50,233 nt of DNA from contig JAAYUD010000095.1 of assembly GCA_012517855.1 (NCBI GenBank), positions 1 to 50,233 of the forward strand, read 5' to 3'. This DNA is from Bacteroidales bacterium (GTDB lineage: Bacteria; Bacteroidota; Bacteroidia; Bacteroidales; Bacteroidaceae). Shown here one piece after another: positions 1 through 9,252 of this stretch (the stretch's first letter is position 1; the number at the start of each line of letters is the position of its first letter). Both the position numbers and the translations under genes were made by a program. The notes beneath the pieces were generated by a model. It ran no database searches and was not told where the DNA came from. It saw nothing but the letters and a program-made list of their open reading frames with translations.

Positions 1-1
1 A

Positions 2-1234
2 AAACCCCTTTATTGTGTTATATATTTGCCGAAAATTCATCAAATTAATAACGATATGAAATTAAACATGCAAAACGGCATTGCTGCCGATGGAGTAAAA
101 GAGCCTTTTTTGAAAGGGATCATGGAACGTTTAAAAGTATTTTTAGTAGCGCACTATGACTTTCGTTACAATACCGTGGCGGAGAGGTACGAATGTAGAG
201 CGCGCCAATCGCAACGTGATTTTGTTGAAATGGACCGCCGCGTTCGCAACGATATTGTTCTGTCGGCTTTAGAATCGGGCGTCGACTGTATCGATCGGGA
301 TGTGATGCGCATTATCGAATCTTCATTCACTCCGGCCTATAACCCTATACAGGAGTACATCAACGCCCTTCCCCCGTGGGATGGCAGGGATCGGATTGAA
401 GAATTGGCGGGGCGAATAAGCAGCGACCACTTGTGGAATATGGTCTTTCATCGGTGGCTGTTGGCGGTGGTGGCTCAGTGGATGCAAAAGTGCACCAAAT
501 TCGGCAACAGTATGGTGCCTGTACTGATACATAGACGTCATGGGACGAAGAAATCGTCTTTCTGCCGTATGCTGCTTCCTCCCGTGCTTCGTTCTTATTT
601 TATAGAAGAGTTTGACACCGAATCCAAATCCGCTTCTAAAGTCATGGCGAAGTTTGCCCTTGTTAACTTGGACGAGATTCGTAAGTATTCTCTCTCGCAA
701 ATGGAACGGTTGAAGAATTTGATTCAACTTCCTCAACTAAATATCGCCAAGCCTTATCGTGGAGGTTATCAATACTTCGGCCGGATGGCTTCGTTTATCG
801 GTACTTCCAACCATGCGGATATTCTTACCGATCCGACCGGGAGCCGCCGCTTTTTCCCCATCGAGTTGAAAGACCGTATCGGTAGATTCAAAATCTCGTA
901 CAAACAATTGTATGCACAGCTCAAAACGGAACTGCGCGGTGGCGTCCGTTATTGGTATACCCCTCACGAAGAGGCATTGATTACGGAACGCAATAAACGC
1001 TTTTATCGTCGCCCGCACGAAGAAGGACTTTTCTTCAGTCTGTTCCGTCTTCCTCGTAAGAATGAACAGGCAGAGGAATACAGCATTCATCTCTTGTATG
1101 AGCACATGCGCAAGACCAGTCCGGCTACGATGCGCGACATTTCGATTAATCTGTTCGCCCGCCATTTGGCAATGATCGGAGTAAAAAGCAGACACAGCTA
1201 TTCCGGTTCTGTATATTCGGTCATTCGGTTATGA
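2..1234 (+). CDS. VapE/VirE-like primase-helicase-type protein, C-terminal part (5' end outside window)
   Basis: The reading frame is open to the left edge, so the gene probably begins upstream; a TTG at 26 and an ATG at 55 are the first internal start candidates. The visible ~400 residues resemble the VirE/VapE ATPase region with the DUF3874-type C-terminus seen in Bacteroidales mobile elements: a PPWDGRDRIEEL segment, a P-loop-like RRHGTKKSSF at about 536-562, NLDEI as a Walker B-like segment, and SFIGTSNHADILTDPTGSRRF. The Walker A is not canonical (the usual GxGKS is replaced by TKKSS), although the Lys-Ser pair remains. In related proteins an N-terminal primase-type or BT4734-type domain precedes this part and would lie outside the window. 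Base composition is more GC-rich than the genes that follow. A replication or mobilisation role on an integrated element is inferred from family, not shown here. Confidence 0.7.
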   Translation, partial: KPLYCVIYLPKIHQINNDMKLNMQNGIAADGVKEPFLKGIMERLKVFLVAHYDFRYNTVAERYECRARQSQRDFVEMDRRVRNDIVLSALESGVDCIDRDVMRIIESSFTPAYNPIQEYINALPPWDGRDRIEELAGRISSDHLWNMVFHRWLLAVVAQWMQKCTKFGNSMVPVLIHRRHGTKKSSFCRMLLPPVLRSYFIEEFDTESKSASKVMAKFALVNLDEIRKYSLSQMERLKNLIQLPQLNIAKPYRGGYQYFGRMASFIGTSNHADILTDPTGSRRFFPIELKDRIGRFKISYKQLYAQLKTELRGGVRYWYTPHEEALITERNKRFYRRPHEEGLFFSLFRLPRKNEQAEEYSIHLLYEHMRKTSPATMRDISINLFARHLAMIGVKSRHSYSGSVYSVIRL

Positions 1235-1777
1235 TGGTTGTCCGAGTCGTTATGTCGACAGAAAAACAGTGACAACAGCGGCACTCAACTTTCATAAACA
1301 GCTGTATGACAACTTAATAATGCCTTTTTCAGGTCCCGTTTTAGCCTCTAGCCTTTACAATACGCTGATTGATAGATATTTGACATGACGGATAGGTTTG
1401 CGAAACTTGATTTTCTATTCGAACCTCAGTTGTTTGTGACTACGCACCACGTGAATCTACTAAACGAAGGCTTTCGAAGAGATTGCATTTGGTTCACAGA
1501 AAAGAATGATCTTTAGCCCGTATCATCGAAAAAGTGTTGTATTTACTTATTTGTATCATCGAAAAAGTGTATTTTCGGAAAAATATAGGATATGAAATGA
1601 AAGGCTTTTAGACAACTTAGGGCTTGATAGTAATTCGGCGTTTTGCTATCGTTTAAATATGTCACAGGTGAAGGCTTACGCCATGTGGAGAAGAGGCAAG
1701 TTTGACAAAGGTGCCATTGATAATGTTTTTGAGAATGGAGTCCCTCTCATAGCGGATACTTTTGTTTATAAAAAGAA
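1235..1777. other. Gene-poor interval with an 18-bp direct repeat
   Basis: No convincing gene is seen between the VapE-like gene and the rpsA terminator. The only clear structure is an 18-base direct repeat (GTATCATCGAAAAAGTGT) at 1520-1537 and 1553-1570. A 62-codon frame from 1659 runs into the rpsA terminator and the end of rpsA and is not supported. The interval may be the decayed edge of a mobile element. Confidence 0.4.
1520..1570. repeat. Two copies of an 18-bp direct repeat, 33-bp period
   Basis: The word GTATCATCGAAAAAGTGT occurs at 1520-1537 and identically at 1553-1570, separated by 15 bases. Both copies are followed by T-rich sequence. This could be a pair of protein-binding sites or the remnant of an element end. 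Nothing nearby tells which. Confidence 0.6.
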
Positions 1778-1807
1778 AAGAGGTTGCAAATTGACTTGCA
1801 ACCTCTT
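1772..1807 (-). terminator. Rho-independent terminator of rpsA
   Basis: A perfect 12-bp stem pairs 1778-1789 with 1796-1807 around a 6-base loop. Read on the minus strand it is followed by a T-rich tract (complement of 1771-1779). It lies 27 bases past the rpsA stop codon. Confidence 0.85.
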
Positions 1808-1833
1808 CCGTTCAAATTATAATTCAGTAAAAA

Positions 1834-3732
1834 CTATTCTGCTGTAGCTGTAGCTTCTGTAGCTTCTGCCTTAGGCTCTTCAGATTTTACTTCTTCAGTT
1901 TCTTCGGCTTTCGGTTCAACTTTTTCAGTTTTTGCCACTACCTTAGCTTCTTTTTTGTCTTCATCCATTTTCTCTTTTAAAGCTGCTAATGTATCGATGT
2001 CGCCGAGAGTTGTAGATGCTGCTTGGTTTTGAACCTGAGAATCATCTTTCTTCTTGCGGTTGTTATTCGATTTTTTAACTTGCTTGTCACCACCACCTTT
2101 GGCATCTTCGAAGATGCGGCTGTGTGAGAGGATGATTCTCTTAGAATCTTTGTTGAATTCGATTACTTTGAATTCGAGTTTCTCATCGAGTTGAGCTTGT
2201 GTACCGTCTTCTTTAACCAAATGTTTTGGTGTAGCAAATCCTTCTACGCCATAAGGTAATGCGATAACAGCACCCTTATCGAGCATTTCGATGATTTGTC
2301 CTTCGTGTACTGAACCTACAGTGAAGATGGTCTCGAATACATCCCAAGGATTCTCTTCAAGTTGTTTGTGACCAAGGCTCAAACGACGGTTTTCTTTGTC
2401 TATTTCGAGAACGACAACTTCGATCGGTTCGCCAAGTTTGGTGAATTCAGACGGATGTTTGATTTTCTTTGTCCAAGAAAGATCTGAAATGTGAATCAAG
2501 CCGTCAACACCTTCTTCGATTTCAACAAATACACCGAAATTGGTGAAGTTGCGAACGGTAGCCGTATGTTTCGAATTGACAGGATACTTCTCTTCGATTG
2601 TTTCCCATGGGTCTTGTTTGAGTTGCTTGATGCCGAGAGACATTTTGCGTTCTGAACGATCGAGTGATAATACAACTGCTTCTACTTCGTCGCCCACTTT
2701 CATGAAGTCTTGAGCTACACGAAGGTGTTGTGACCAAGACATTTCGCTTACGTGGATCAATCCTTCTACGCCCGGTGCGATTTCAACAAATGCACCATAA
2801 TCGGCCATAACAACAACTTTTCCTTTGATATGATCGCCGATTTTGAGATTGGGATCAAGAGCATCCCATGGATGCGGAGTGAGTTGTTTCAAACCGAGAG
2901 CGATACGTTTCTTTTCGTCATCGAAATCGAGAATAACAACATTGAGTTTTTGGTCAAGCTGCACTACTTCGTGTGGATCGCTTACACGGCCCCATGACAG
3001 GTCGGTGATGTGAATCAAACCATCTACGCCACCCAAGTCGATGAATACACCGTAAGAGGTAATATTTTTGACAGTTCCCTCGAGGACTTGTCCTTTTTCG
3101 AGTTTGCTGATGATTTCTTTCTTCTGTTGTTCGAGTTCTGCCTCAATAAGAGCTTTGTGAGATACAACAACGTTTTTGTATTCCTGGTTGATTTTAACGA
3201 CTTTGAATTCCATTGTTTTGCCAACGAACATATCGTAATCACGAATAGGTTTAACGTCGATTTGAGAACCGGGTAAGAATGCTTCGATACCGAATACATC
3301 TACAATCATACCGCCTTTTGTACGGCATTTGATGTAACCCTTGATAATCTCTTCGTTAGCAAGTGCGCTGTTTACATGTTCCCAAGAACGAGAAGCACGG
3401 GCTTTGCGGTGAGATAGAGCTAATTGCCCTTTCTTGTCTTCCAGGTTTTCGATGTAGACTTCTACTGTGTCGCCTACTTTCAGATCGGGATTGTAACGGA
3501 ATTCGTTCAATGCAATAACACCATCAGATTTGTAACCGATGTTGACAACAACTTCGCGTTTGTTCATTGTTATTACAGTTCCGTCGACAACTTCGCTGTC
3601 GTTGAGCTTGCTCAGAGTTGAATCGTAAGATTTCTCTTGGTCTTCTATGCTTTTTTCAGCCTGGACTTGACCTTTTTCGTACTCATCCCAATTGAAATCT
3701 TCAAGAGGGGCAATGTTCTTTAAATTCTCCAT
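1834..3732 (-). CDS. rpsA: 30S ribosomal protein S1
   Basis: This 632-residue protein carries six consecutive S1 (OB-fold) RNA-binding domains from about residue 45 to 545, several with the typical GLIHISDLSW / GVFVEIxxGVxGLIH signatures. It ends in a Lys/Glu/Ala-rich, poorly ordered tail that varies between Bacteroidetes. The family binds mRNA at the 30S platform and helps initiation; in Bacteroidetes, which often lack strong Shine-Dalgarno sites, it is thought to be especially important. The start is the ATG on the minus strand at 3732, about 50 bases downstream of a consensus promoter, and a strong terminator follows, so the gene is probably monocistronic. Identification is very secure. 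Confidence 0.97.
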   Translation of the reverse strand: MENLKNIAPLEDFNWDEYEKGQVQAEKSIEDQEKSYDSTLSKLNDSEVVDGTVITMNKREVVVNIGYKSDGVIALNEFRYNPDLKVGDTVEVYIENLEDKKGQLALSHRKARASRSWEHVNSALANEEIIKGYIKCRTKGGMIVDVFGIEAFLPGSQIDVKPIRDYDMFVGKTMEFKVVKINQEYKNVVVSHKALIEAELEQQKKEIISKLEKGQVLEGTVKNITSYGVFIDLGGVDGLIHITDLSWGRVSDPHEVVQLDQKLNVVILDFDDEKKRIALGLKQLTPHPWDALDPNLKIGDHIKGKVVVMADYGAFVEIAPGVEGLIHVSEMSWSQHLRVAQDFMKVGDEVEAVVLSLDRSERKMSLGIKQLKQDPWETIEEKYPVNSKHTATVRNFTNFGVFVEIEEGVDGLIHISDLSWTKKIKHPSEFTKLGEPIEVVVLEIDKENRRLSLGHKQLEENPWDVFETIFTVGSVHEGQIIEMLDKGAVIALPYGVEGFATPKHLVKEDGTQAQLDEKLEFKVIEFNKDSKRIILSHSRIFEDAKGGGDKQVKKSNNNRKKKDDSQVQNQAASTTLGDIDTLAALKEKMDEDKKEAKVVAKTEKVEPKAEETEEVKSEEPKAEATEATATAE

Positions 3733-3785
3733 TAAAATTAATACTTGTTTTTAATTAATTAGTTAGACATTATATAAATCGGGCG

Positions 3786-3817
3786 CAAAGGTACAAGTTA
3801 TTTCTTTATTACCCAAA
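3786..3817 (-). promoter_or_regulatory. Bacteroidetes-type promoter of rpsA
   Basis: Read on the minus strand, TTTG (complement of 3814-3817) is followed after exactly 20 bases by TACCTTTG (complement of 3786-3793). This matches the known Bacteroidetes -33/-7 consensus TTTG-N19-21-TAnnTTTG. Transcription should start near 3780, giving a leader of about 50 bases. Confidence 0.85.
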
Positions 3818-3837
3818 GAAATATACGATTTTATTTC

Positions 3838-4542
3838 TTAATTTTTCAGGTAGTAATTTACGGTGGTCACTACCCTTATCTCTTTTATATAGGGCGTATT
3901 GGCGTCGCGATCTTCAATGGAGAATTGTCCTTGCGAAGCACTTTGTATTTTGCCTAGCTTACTACCGGAGTCGTTAGCAAATTTGTCGGCTACGGCGCGG
4001 GCATTTTTGGTGGCTTCTTCTATCATTTTGGGTTTCAGATTATTGAGGCCTCTGAATGAATAGACTGGATTGTATTGGTAATCGCTTCCGCTTGCTATGG
4101 CAATACCCTGTCGTAGTAATTCGAGTTGCTGAGACATAATTTGCCGAACCTTTTTTATATCCTTGCTGGTTACTGTAATGACTGAAGTGACGTTGTATCG
4201 ATAGGGCGACCGATTGTTGTTGTAGCGATCGGCTTGGAGGTCTATTACTTGTGGCGAGGCAATGTCGATTTCGGCGTTTTGCATGCCTTTTGATTTCAGA
4301 AACCTAACGATGGCTTTGTTTTTGTCTTGAATATTGTTGTAGAGCGCTACCATGTCGTTGCCTACATCTTTGTATGCGATGGGCCATACTACCTTGTCTG
4401 CCATTACTTCTTTTTCGGCAAGTCCTTTGACACTTACAAAACGGTCTTTAAAGGCTACATTGTCTATCCCATTTTTCAGAATAGTTCCCAATAGTGCTAA
4501 GCCTACTGCTAAAATAGCGGCTTCGATTTTGAAATTTTTCAT
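3838..4542 (-). CDS. SIMPL-domain (DUF541) protein
   Basis: The product has 234 residues: an N-terminal hydrophobic segment (about residues 7-25, signal anchor or signal peptide) and then a SIMPL/DUF541 domain. Typical features are FVSVKGLAEKEVMADKVVWPI near the start of the domain, the central VTSVITVTSKDI strand and the terminal VTTVNYYLKN. SIMPL proteins are periplasmic or membrane-anchored beta-rich proteins; some are linked to signalling or oxidative-stress phenotypes, but their biochemical role is not settled. The gene follows DUF5686 on the same strand with a 73-base gap, so co-transcription is possible. A TATCTTTA sequence on the minus strand (complement of 4574-4581) resembles a -7 box and may give it its own promoter. 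Confidence 0.88.
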   Translation of the reverse strand: MKNFKIEAAILAVGLALLGTILKNGIDNVAFKDRFVSVKGLAEKEVMADKVVWPIAYKDVGNDMVALYNNIQDKNKAIVRFLKSKGMQNAEIDIASPQVIDLQADRYNNNRSPYRYNVTSVITVTSKDIKKVRQIMSQQLELLRQGIAIASGSDYQYNPVYSFRGLNNLKPKMIEEATKNARAVADKFANDSGSKLGKIQSASQGQFSIEDRDANTPYIKEIRVVTTVNYYLKN

Positions 4543-4615
4543 GGCAATTATTGTTTAATAGGTTGATATAGGGTAAAGATAAGCAAAATAAATGAATAAA
4601 TGTATTTGTTTGGTA

Positions 4616-6772
4616 TTATTTGTCGAACAATTCGAAGGTGAACTTCATGCCTGTCTCTATAAATTTTTGTTGTTTGAACGAACCGTAGGCTTGAAGATTG
4701 AAATAGTGCGTGCCTACGCCGTATCCTATTTCGTAATATGGTTTCAATTTCGGTGTCGTCAGCAAGTTGAAATAGAAGCGTTCGACTACTATATTTTGCA
4801 TGATTTTGAGGATGCGTGGAATGATGAAAAAGGGTGATTCGTATACTAGATGCATCTGAAAATATTTGCTTGAGGCATTGTACCAATCTGCTCCCAATAG
4901 TTGAAATGAACTGTTTCGCTGGTCGTTCCATTGTTCGGGCAGGTTGTTGCGTGTGAAGTTGAGAAAGTCGATGAAATATAAACTATGCTGATTAGTGTAT
5001 AGACCCGTTCCGATGCGGTAATAAAGTGATTGGAGCAGTCCGAATTGTATCTGGTGCTGCATGTCGAACTCCCACCGTTCGTATCCGCAATTACTCTTCA
5101 GCATGCCTTTGATGCCTCTTTCCCAATCGACACTGAAAGTGGGGAAGGATGATTTGAAGTTGACTTTTCGTTTGCCGCTCATATAGTAATAAAGGGCGGG
5201 GGTCCACTCCAGTCTGATTCGTGGGGCCCAGCTATTGTATGCCAAATGCCTTTCATTTTGAATGGCACCTATCAAATTGGAATGCGGAATGATGGCGGTG
5301 CGTCGGTGACCCGATAAACCTGTGTTGAGTTCCACCCCGTTGAGCAGTTCCAGGCTGTGATAAATTTCAAAATAGTAATCTTTGAACCGATAGACTGATA
5401 ATGGTGACTGAGTGGGGCCTCCGCCGATGGCCGAAAGTATATTGGCACCGTATATCAGATTGCCGTTGCCGGCGTCGATATGTATTGAACCCAACTTGGA
5501 CGGGTTGTAATTGTATTCGGAATTTACTTTCCAATAAAAAAACTTCTCTTTAAAGTTGTAACCGATAGTAGGGGCTATTCGAAGGAGCTTGTCATTGAGA
5601 AAGAGTCTGTTGTATTTGAATGTTTGTTTGTATGCGAAACCGTTGCTTTTGCTGTAACTCATCAGGAAGGGGTTGATAATAGGTGAACAACGGATGCTGC
5701 CGGCATTGTTGAAATTGATGTTATAGCGGTCGAGCAAGAAATCGCCGATCTCTCCCCATAAGATCTTCGATTTGGATTCTTGCAGTTTCAGCTCTTCCTC
5801 TTGGGTTTTTAATGTATCATGAACATTGTATATGCTTTGATCAATGCTATCGAGTGGAATTTGACGAATGTCTTTGAACTTGTTTCTGTCCGAAGAATAT
5901 GACGTCGTGTCGCTACCAAGTATGAACGAATCGCTTAAGTCGTATTTGCTTTTTTTGCGTCGCGGATGATTGAGTCCGCTGAGAGTGATTCCATGATAAG
6001 TAATAGCTGCCAGATAAGAGGCTCTAATCTTATTGCCTAAAAAATGTACTTTTATTGCAAGATTGTAGCGTACAGGCAATAACTCCGCGGCACTTCCCAA
6101 TGCTCCAAATTCTATGTCACTCTCAAAATGGACCAAATCGGAATATCCCGCGAAGCTGAATCGGCGGATGCTCCAGGATTCGTCGCTTACAATCATCGAG
6201 CCGCAAACAAGCTGATCGCTTTTGTGGCGCGGAGTAAAGGATATTTTGTATTGTAGATACCCATTGATGTTATTGATGGAATCGAGTTCGAAGTTATAGT
6301 ATTTTTTCCCGGCGGGGGTGAGCGGAGAGATTATTTTTTGATAGAGCAGCGTGTTTGAATAGATATTGCTGTGAAAATATTCGATCATTGCATCCATTAG
6401 ACTGCTACGGCGTGGAATGGTACCGACACTGGCAATCTTTTTCTGGTCATATATATCGGGGGCGGTATAGTGAACATTCGAATATAGTTCTCGAATGAAT
6501 TGCCGCTCTTTGTTGCGGATATGAAACATAAAAGGAAGGTATCTGAAAAAACAATTCTTTCGATCGATATTCAGTCTTTCTTTCATGTAATAGTCCGCAT
6601 GGTATTCTTTGATAAATTTAGAGTAGGTGGGGGCCTGTTGCAATACCTTGTTGATGATAGTATCTGCATAGTATATCTTGTCCCGATAGGTGATATTTCG
6701 GGGGGCTGCCCAACTTTGTAGGTAGGGGAATGTCAGCATGATATATAATATGATCAGAAGAAATTGTCTCAA
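4616..6772 (-). CDS. DUF5686-family outer-membrane protein
   Basis: The protein is about 720 residues long and resembles the DUF5686 family, which is common and often multi-copy in Bacteroidetes. It has a signal peptide ending near SWAAP, an N-terminal region with the family's typical alternating hydrophobic pattern, and a C-terminal half rich in aromatic beta-strands that ends in phenylalanine-containing FTFELF, as expected for an outer-membrane barrel. The frame extends to an ATG at 6865, but that would overlap the divergent riboswitch promoter and lie upstream of a minus-strand -7 box (complement of 6796-6803). The TTG at 6772 gives a clean signal peptide (MRQFLLIILYIMLTF) and is preferred; ATG 6739 is the alternative. 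Some family members carry an N-terminal carboxypeptidase-regulatory-like domain, which is not obvious here. Function is unknown. Confidence 0.82.
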   Translation of the reverse strand: MRQFLLIILYIMLTFPYLQSWAAPRNITYRDKIYYADTIINKVLQQAPTYSKFIKEYHADYYMKERLNIDRKNCFFRYLPFMFHIRNKERQFIRELYSNVHYTAPDIYDQKKIASVGTIPRRSSLMDAMIEYFHSNIYSNTLLYQKIISPLTPAGKKYYNFELDSINNINGYLQYKISFTPRHKSDQLVCGSMIVSDESWSIRRFSFAGYSDLVHFESDIEFGALGSAAELLPVRYNLAIKVHFLGNKIRASYLAAITYHGITLSGLNHPRRKKSKYDLSDSFILGSDTTSYSSDRNKFKDIRQIPLDSIDQSIYNVHDTLKTQEEELKLQESKSKILWGEIGDFLLDRYNINFNNAGSIRCSPIINPFLMSYSKSNGFAYKQTFKYNRLFLNDKLLRIAPTIGYNFKEKFFYWKVNSEYNYNPSKLGSIHIDAGNGNLIYGANILSAIGGGPTQSPLSVYRFKDYYFEIYHSLELLNGVELNTGLSGHRRTAIIPHSNLIGAIQNERHLAYNSWAPRIRLEWTPALYYYMSGKRKVNFKSSFPTFSVDWERGIKGMLKSNCGYERWEFDMQHQIQFGLLQSLYYRIGTGLYTNQHSLYFIDFLNFTRNNLPEQWNDQRNSSFQLLGADWYNASSKYFQMHLVYESPFFIIPRILKIMQNIVVERFYFNLLTTPKLKPYYEIGYGVGTHYFNLQAYGSFKQQKFIETGMKFTFELFDK

Positions 6773-6795
6773 CGTATTGCAGCTTTTTGTTTTGG

Positions 6796-6803
6796 CAAAT
6801 ATA
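6796..6803 (-). promoter_or_regulatory. Probable -7 box for the DUF5686 gene
   Basis: On the minus strand the sequence TATATTTG matches TAnnTTTG. No clear TTTG is found about 20 bases upstream. Transcription from here would start near 6790 and exclude the farthest upstream start codon of the DUF5686 frame. Confidence 0.45.
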
Positions 6804-6849
6804 CTCAAAAAAATATGAGAAAAAGAATCGAAAATTATAATATTATTGA

Positions 6850-6857
6850 TAACTTTG
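6850..6857 (+). promoter_or_regulatory. -7 box of the cobalamin-uptake operon
   Basis: TAACTTTG matches the Bacteroidetes -7 consensus and lies immediately before the riboswitch, so the transcript would begin near 6864. The -33 region is weak. It is divergent from, and about 50 bases away from, the probable promoter of the DUF5686 gene. Confidence 0.55.
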
Positions 6858-6864
6858 CAGCGCA

Positions 6865-7050
6865 TTGGCTTGCAATCTGCCTTTAATCGGCGGAAAGCAA
6901 TTAAAAGGGAATCAGGTGAGAATCCTGGACAGTCCCGCTGCTGTATGTTCCAATTTTAGTAACAGACAAATCTTTATGCCACTGGATGATCGGTAAATCT
7001 GGGAAGGCGTTTGTTACGGAACGAGTCAGAAAACCTACCATGCAGTTCTT
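6865..7050 (+). promoter_or_regulatory. Adenosylcobalamin (B12) riboswitch
   Basis: The conserved core elements of the cobalamin riboswitch are present in order: AAAAGGGAA and GGTGAGAATCC at 6903-6925, GGACAGTCCCGCTGCTGTA to about 6945, GCCACTGG near 6978, GGGAAGGC at 7001-7008, and the 3' segment GAGTCAGAAAACCTACC around 7024-7040. The element lies about 200 bases upstream of a BtuB-like receptor gene, the expected target. High intracellular cobalamin should switch the operon off. Confidence 0.93.
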
Positions 7051-7190
7051 TAGTTTCACAGCTTTCGATGGAAAAGCGTTGGACGTTCATTGTAATAAAC
7101 TCTTTGTGGTTTATTATCTTATTCATTTCAACCTCTTTTGTCTACGAAAGATGTAGGTTATTGATAAACACTGCCATGTTTATTGAATGC

Positions 7191-7222
7191 ATTATCCGGG
7201 CGAAGTGATTCGGCCGGATAAT
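7191..7222 (+). promoter_or_regulatory. Hairpin between B12 riboswitch and btuB start (possible expression platform)
   Basis: ATTATCCGG at 7191-7199 pairs with CCGGATAAT at 7214-7222, and inside them CGAA (7201-7204) pairs with TTCG (7209-7212) around GTGA. The only break is one G-G opposition. The hairpin ends 20 bases before the btuB ATG. The tract after it is TTTAAAAAA, so it is not a classic terminator. It may act on translation initiation or mRNA stability in concert with the riboswitch. Confidence 0.5.
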
Positions 7223-7242
7223 TTAAAAAAACATTTGTAGGT

Positions 7243-9252
7243 ATGAAAAGATTATGGGTTCTATTTATGGTGCTATGTCCTTTGTTGCTCTTTGCTCAAA
7301 AGCAGAGGGCTGATTCTACTCATACCTATAGCTTACCCGAAGTGATCGTTACCGAAAAATATCAGGTGAGGGATGTGAAGAGCGCCGTTCCGACACAGAG
7401 TTTCTCTTATGAGCAGTTGCAACGACTTGGAGCTTTGCAGTTGTCGGATGTCGTGAAACATTTTGCCGGCGTCAATATCAAGGATTATGGGGGTATAGGC
7501 GGTCTGAAGACAGTATCTATTCGAAGTCTGGGTGCCGAACATACTGCAGTGAGCTATGATGGCGTTACCATAACCGATTATCAGACCGGACAGATTGATA
7601 TAGGAAGATATTCGTTGGAGAATGTAGATCAAGTGTCGTTGAGTATAGGGCAAGACAACAGTATTTTTCAACCTGCACGGCTCTTTGCATCGGCAGGCAT
7701 TTTGAATATATCGACTTTGACTCCTTCTTTCTCGAAAGGACAGTGTTTCAATGGAACGGCTTCTGTGAAAGCCGGTTCGTGGGGGTTGATCAATCCTTCT
7801 TTTCATCTTCAGCAGAAAGCAGGCTCTCGTTGGGCTCTTGCCGAAACCGCCGAATGGATGTCTTCGGACGGACGTTATCCTTTTACATTATATTATACTA
7901 ATCAGGAAGGCAACCTCTCTTCGAAAGAAAAACGTAACAATACAGAAGTACGTAATTTAAGATTGGAGTCCGAACTATTCGGAAATTTTTCCGACAACGA
8001 ACAACTGCGGCTTAAAATTTATTATTATCAGTCTTCTCGAGGACTACCGGGGTCTACTACTTACTATTATAATCATTCGTCACAACATCTGTGGGATAAG
8101 AATTTTTTTGCTCAAAGCCACTATTTGCATGAACTCAATCGACATTGGGTTTTTCAGGCTTCGGCCAAGTGGAATTGGAGCTATCAACACTATTTGGACC
8201 CGGATTATAACAATACGGCAGGTAAAACAGAAAACAGTTATTTTCAGCAAGAGTATTATTTGTCGGCATCGCTGCTTTATCGTTTGTGCGACAGATTGTC
8301 TTTCTCTTTTGCGTCTGATGAGAGTTTGAATCGGCTAAATGCCAACCTGACCGATTTCTCTTTCCCGCAACGTTTTACATGGCTTTCTGTGACAGCTATG
8401 AAGTATGTTGATGCCCATTTTACATTGTCTTCTTCATTATTGTCTACAGTGACTGATGAACATGTGCGTATAGGAGATGCCGGAGCCGGTCATCGTCGTT
8501 TGTCTCCCTTTGCAAGTTTCTCGGTGAAGCCTTTCGATGCTCACGATATTAGATTGCGTTTTTTCTATAAAGATATTTTTCGTCTACCCACTTTTAATGA
8601 TCTTTACTATACTTCGATAGGTAATGTAGACTTGCATCCTGAGAAAACGCGTCAGTTTGATGCCGGTATTACTTATAACAAAGAACATTGGGGTATCGTT
8701 TCGTTGCTTACCGCTTCGGTAGATGCTTATTATAATAAGGTAACCGATAAAATAGTGGCCATTCCTACCAAAAACCTTTTCATCTGGAGCATGACAAACC
8801 TTGGAAAGGTAGACATGCATGGACTTGATGTGAGCGGCGCCATATCGATTGTTCCCTGTAGTGGATGGGGCATTGATTTGTCGGGCAACTATTCATATCT
8901 TAAAGCATTGGATATGACAGATAGTAATGGCAAAACCTATAAACAGCAAATAGCGTATACCCCCCGCATATCGGCTTCGGCACAATGTGCTGTCGTCTCT
9001 CCGTGGGCTACGTTGAGTTATACTTATCTTCACTCTGGCAAACGGTATATGCTCGGTCAAAACATTGCTGCCAACAGATTGAGTGGATACGATGACAGCA
9101 GTATTTCTTTGCGGCGTGTTTTTGTTTATAAAGGCATATCGTGGACTACAGCTGTAGAAATGCTCAATATAATGAATCGAAATTACGAAATTGTGAAGAA
9201 TTTTCCGATGCCGGGGCGTTCGTTTAGAATACAAATAGGAGTAAAACTATGA
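7243..9252 (+). CDS. btuB: TonB-dependent cobalamin receptor, BtuB-like
   Basis: This 669-residue protein begins with a signal peptide (MKRLWVLFMVLCPLLLFAQ). A short periplasmic stretch holding SLPEVIVTEKYQ (TonB-box region) and a plug domain (about 45-165, with IRSLGAEHTAVSYDGV) come next. The remainder is a 22-strand-type barrel ending in SFRIQIGVKL. It lacks the carboxypeptidase-like N-terminal extension of SusC proteins and has the size of BtuB. The riboswitch upstream and the two surface lipoprotein genes downstream make cobamide uptake the likely role; in Bacteroides, BtuB works in a complex with the lipoprotein BtuG. The stop codon overlaps the next ATG (ATGA at 9249-9252), indicating translational coupling. 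Confidence 0.9.
   Translation: MKRLWVLFMVLCPLLLFAQKQRADSTHTYSLPEVIVTEKYQVRDVKSAVPTQSFSYEQLQRLGALQLSDVVKHFAGVNIKDYGGIGGLKTVSIRSLGAEHTAVSYDGVTITDYQTGQIDIGRYSLENVDQVSLSIGQDNSIFQPARLFASAGILNISTLTPSFSKGQCFNGTASVKAGSWGLINPSFHLQQKAGSRWALAETAEWMSSDGRYPFTLYYTNQEGNLSSKEKRNNTEVRNLRLESELFGNFSDNEQLRLKIYYYQSSRGLPGSTTYYYNHSSQHLWDKNFFAQSHYLHELNRHWVFQASAKWNWSYQHYLDPDYNNTAGKTENSYFQQEYYLSASLLYRLCDRLSFSFASDESLNRLNANLTDFSFPQRFTWLSVTAMKYVDAHFTLSSSLLSTVTDEHVRIGDAGAGHRRLSPFASFSVKPFDAHDIRLRFFYKDIFRLPTFNDLYYTSIGNVDLHPEKTRQFDAGITYNKEHWGIVSLLTASVDAYYNKVTDKIVAIPTKNLFIWSMTNLGKVDMHGLDVSGAISIVPCSGWGIDLSGNYSYLKALDMTDSNGKTYKQQIAYTPRISASAQCAVVSPWATLSYTYLHSGKRYMLGQNIAANRLSGYDDSSISLRRVFVYKGISWTTAVEMLNIMNRNYEIVKNFPMPGRSFRIQIGVKL

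Noticed and set aside
1659-1847. 62-codon plus-strand frame between the VapE-like gene and rpsA
   Set aside because: Its last third runs through the rpsA terminator and over the end of rpsA, and the protein matches nothing I recognise.
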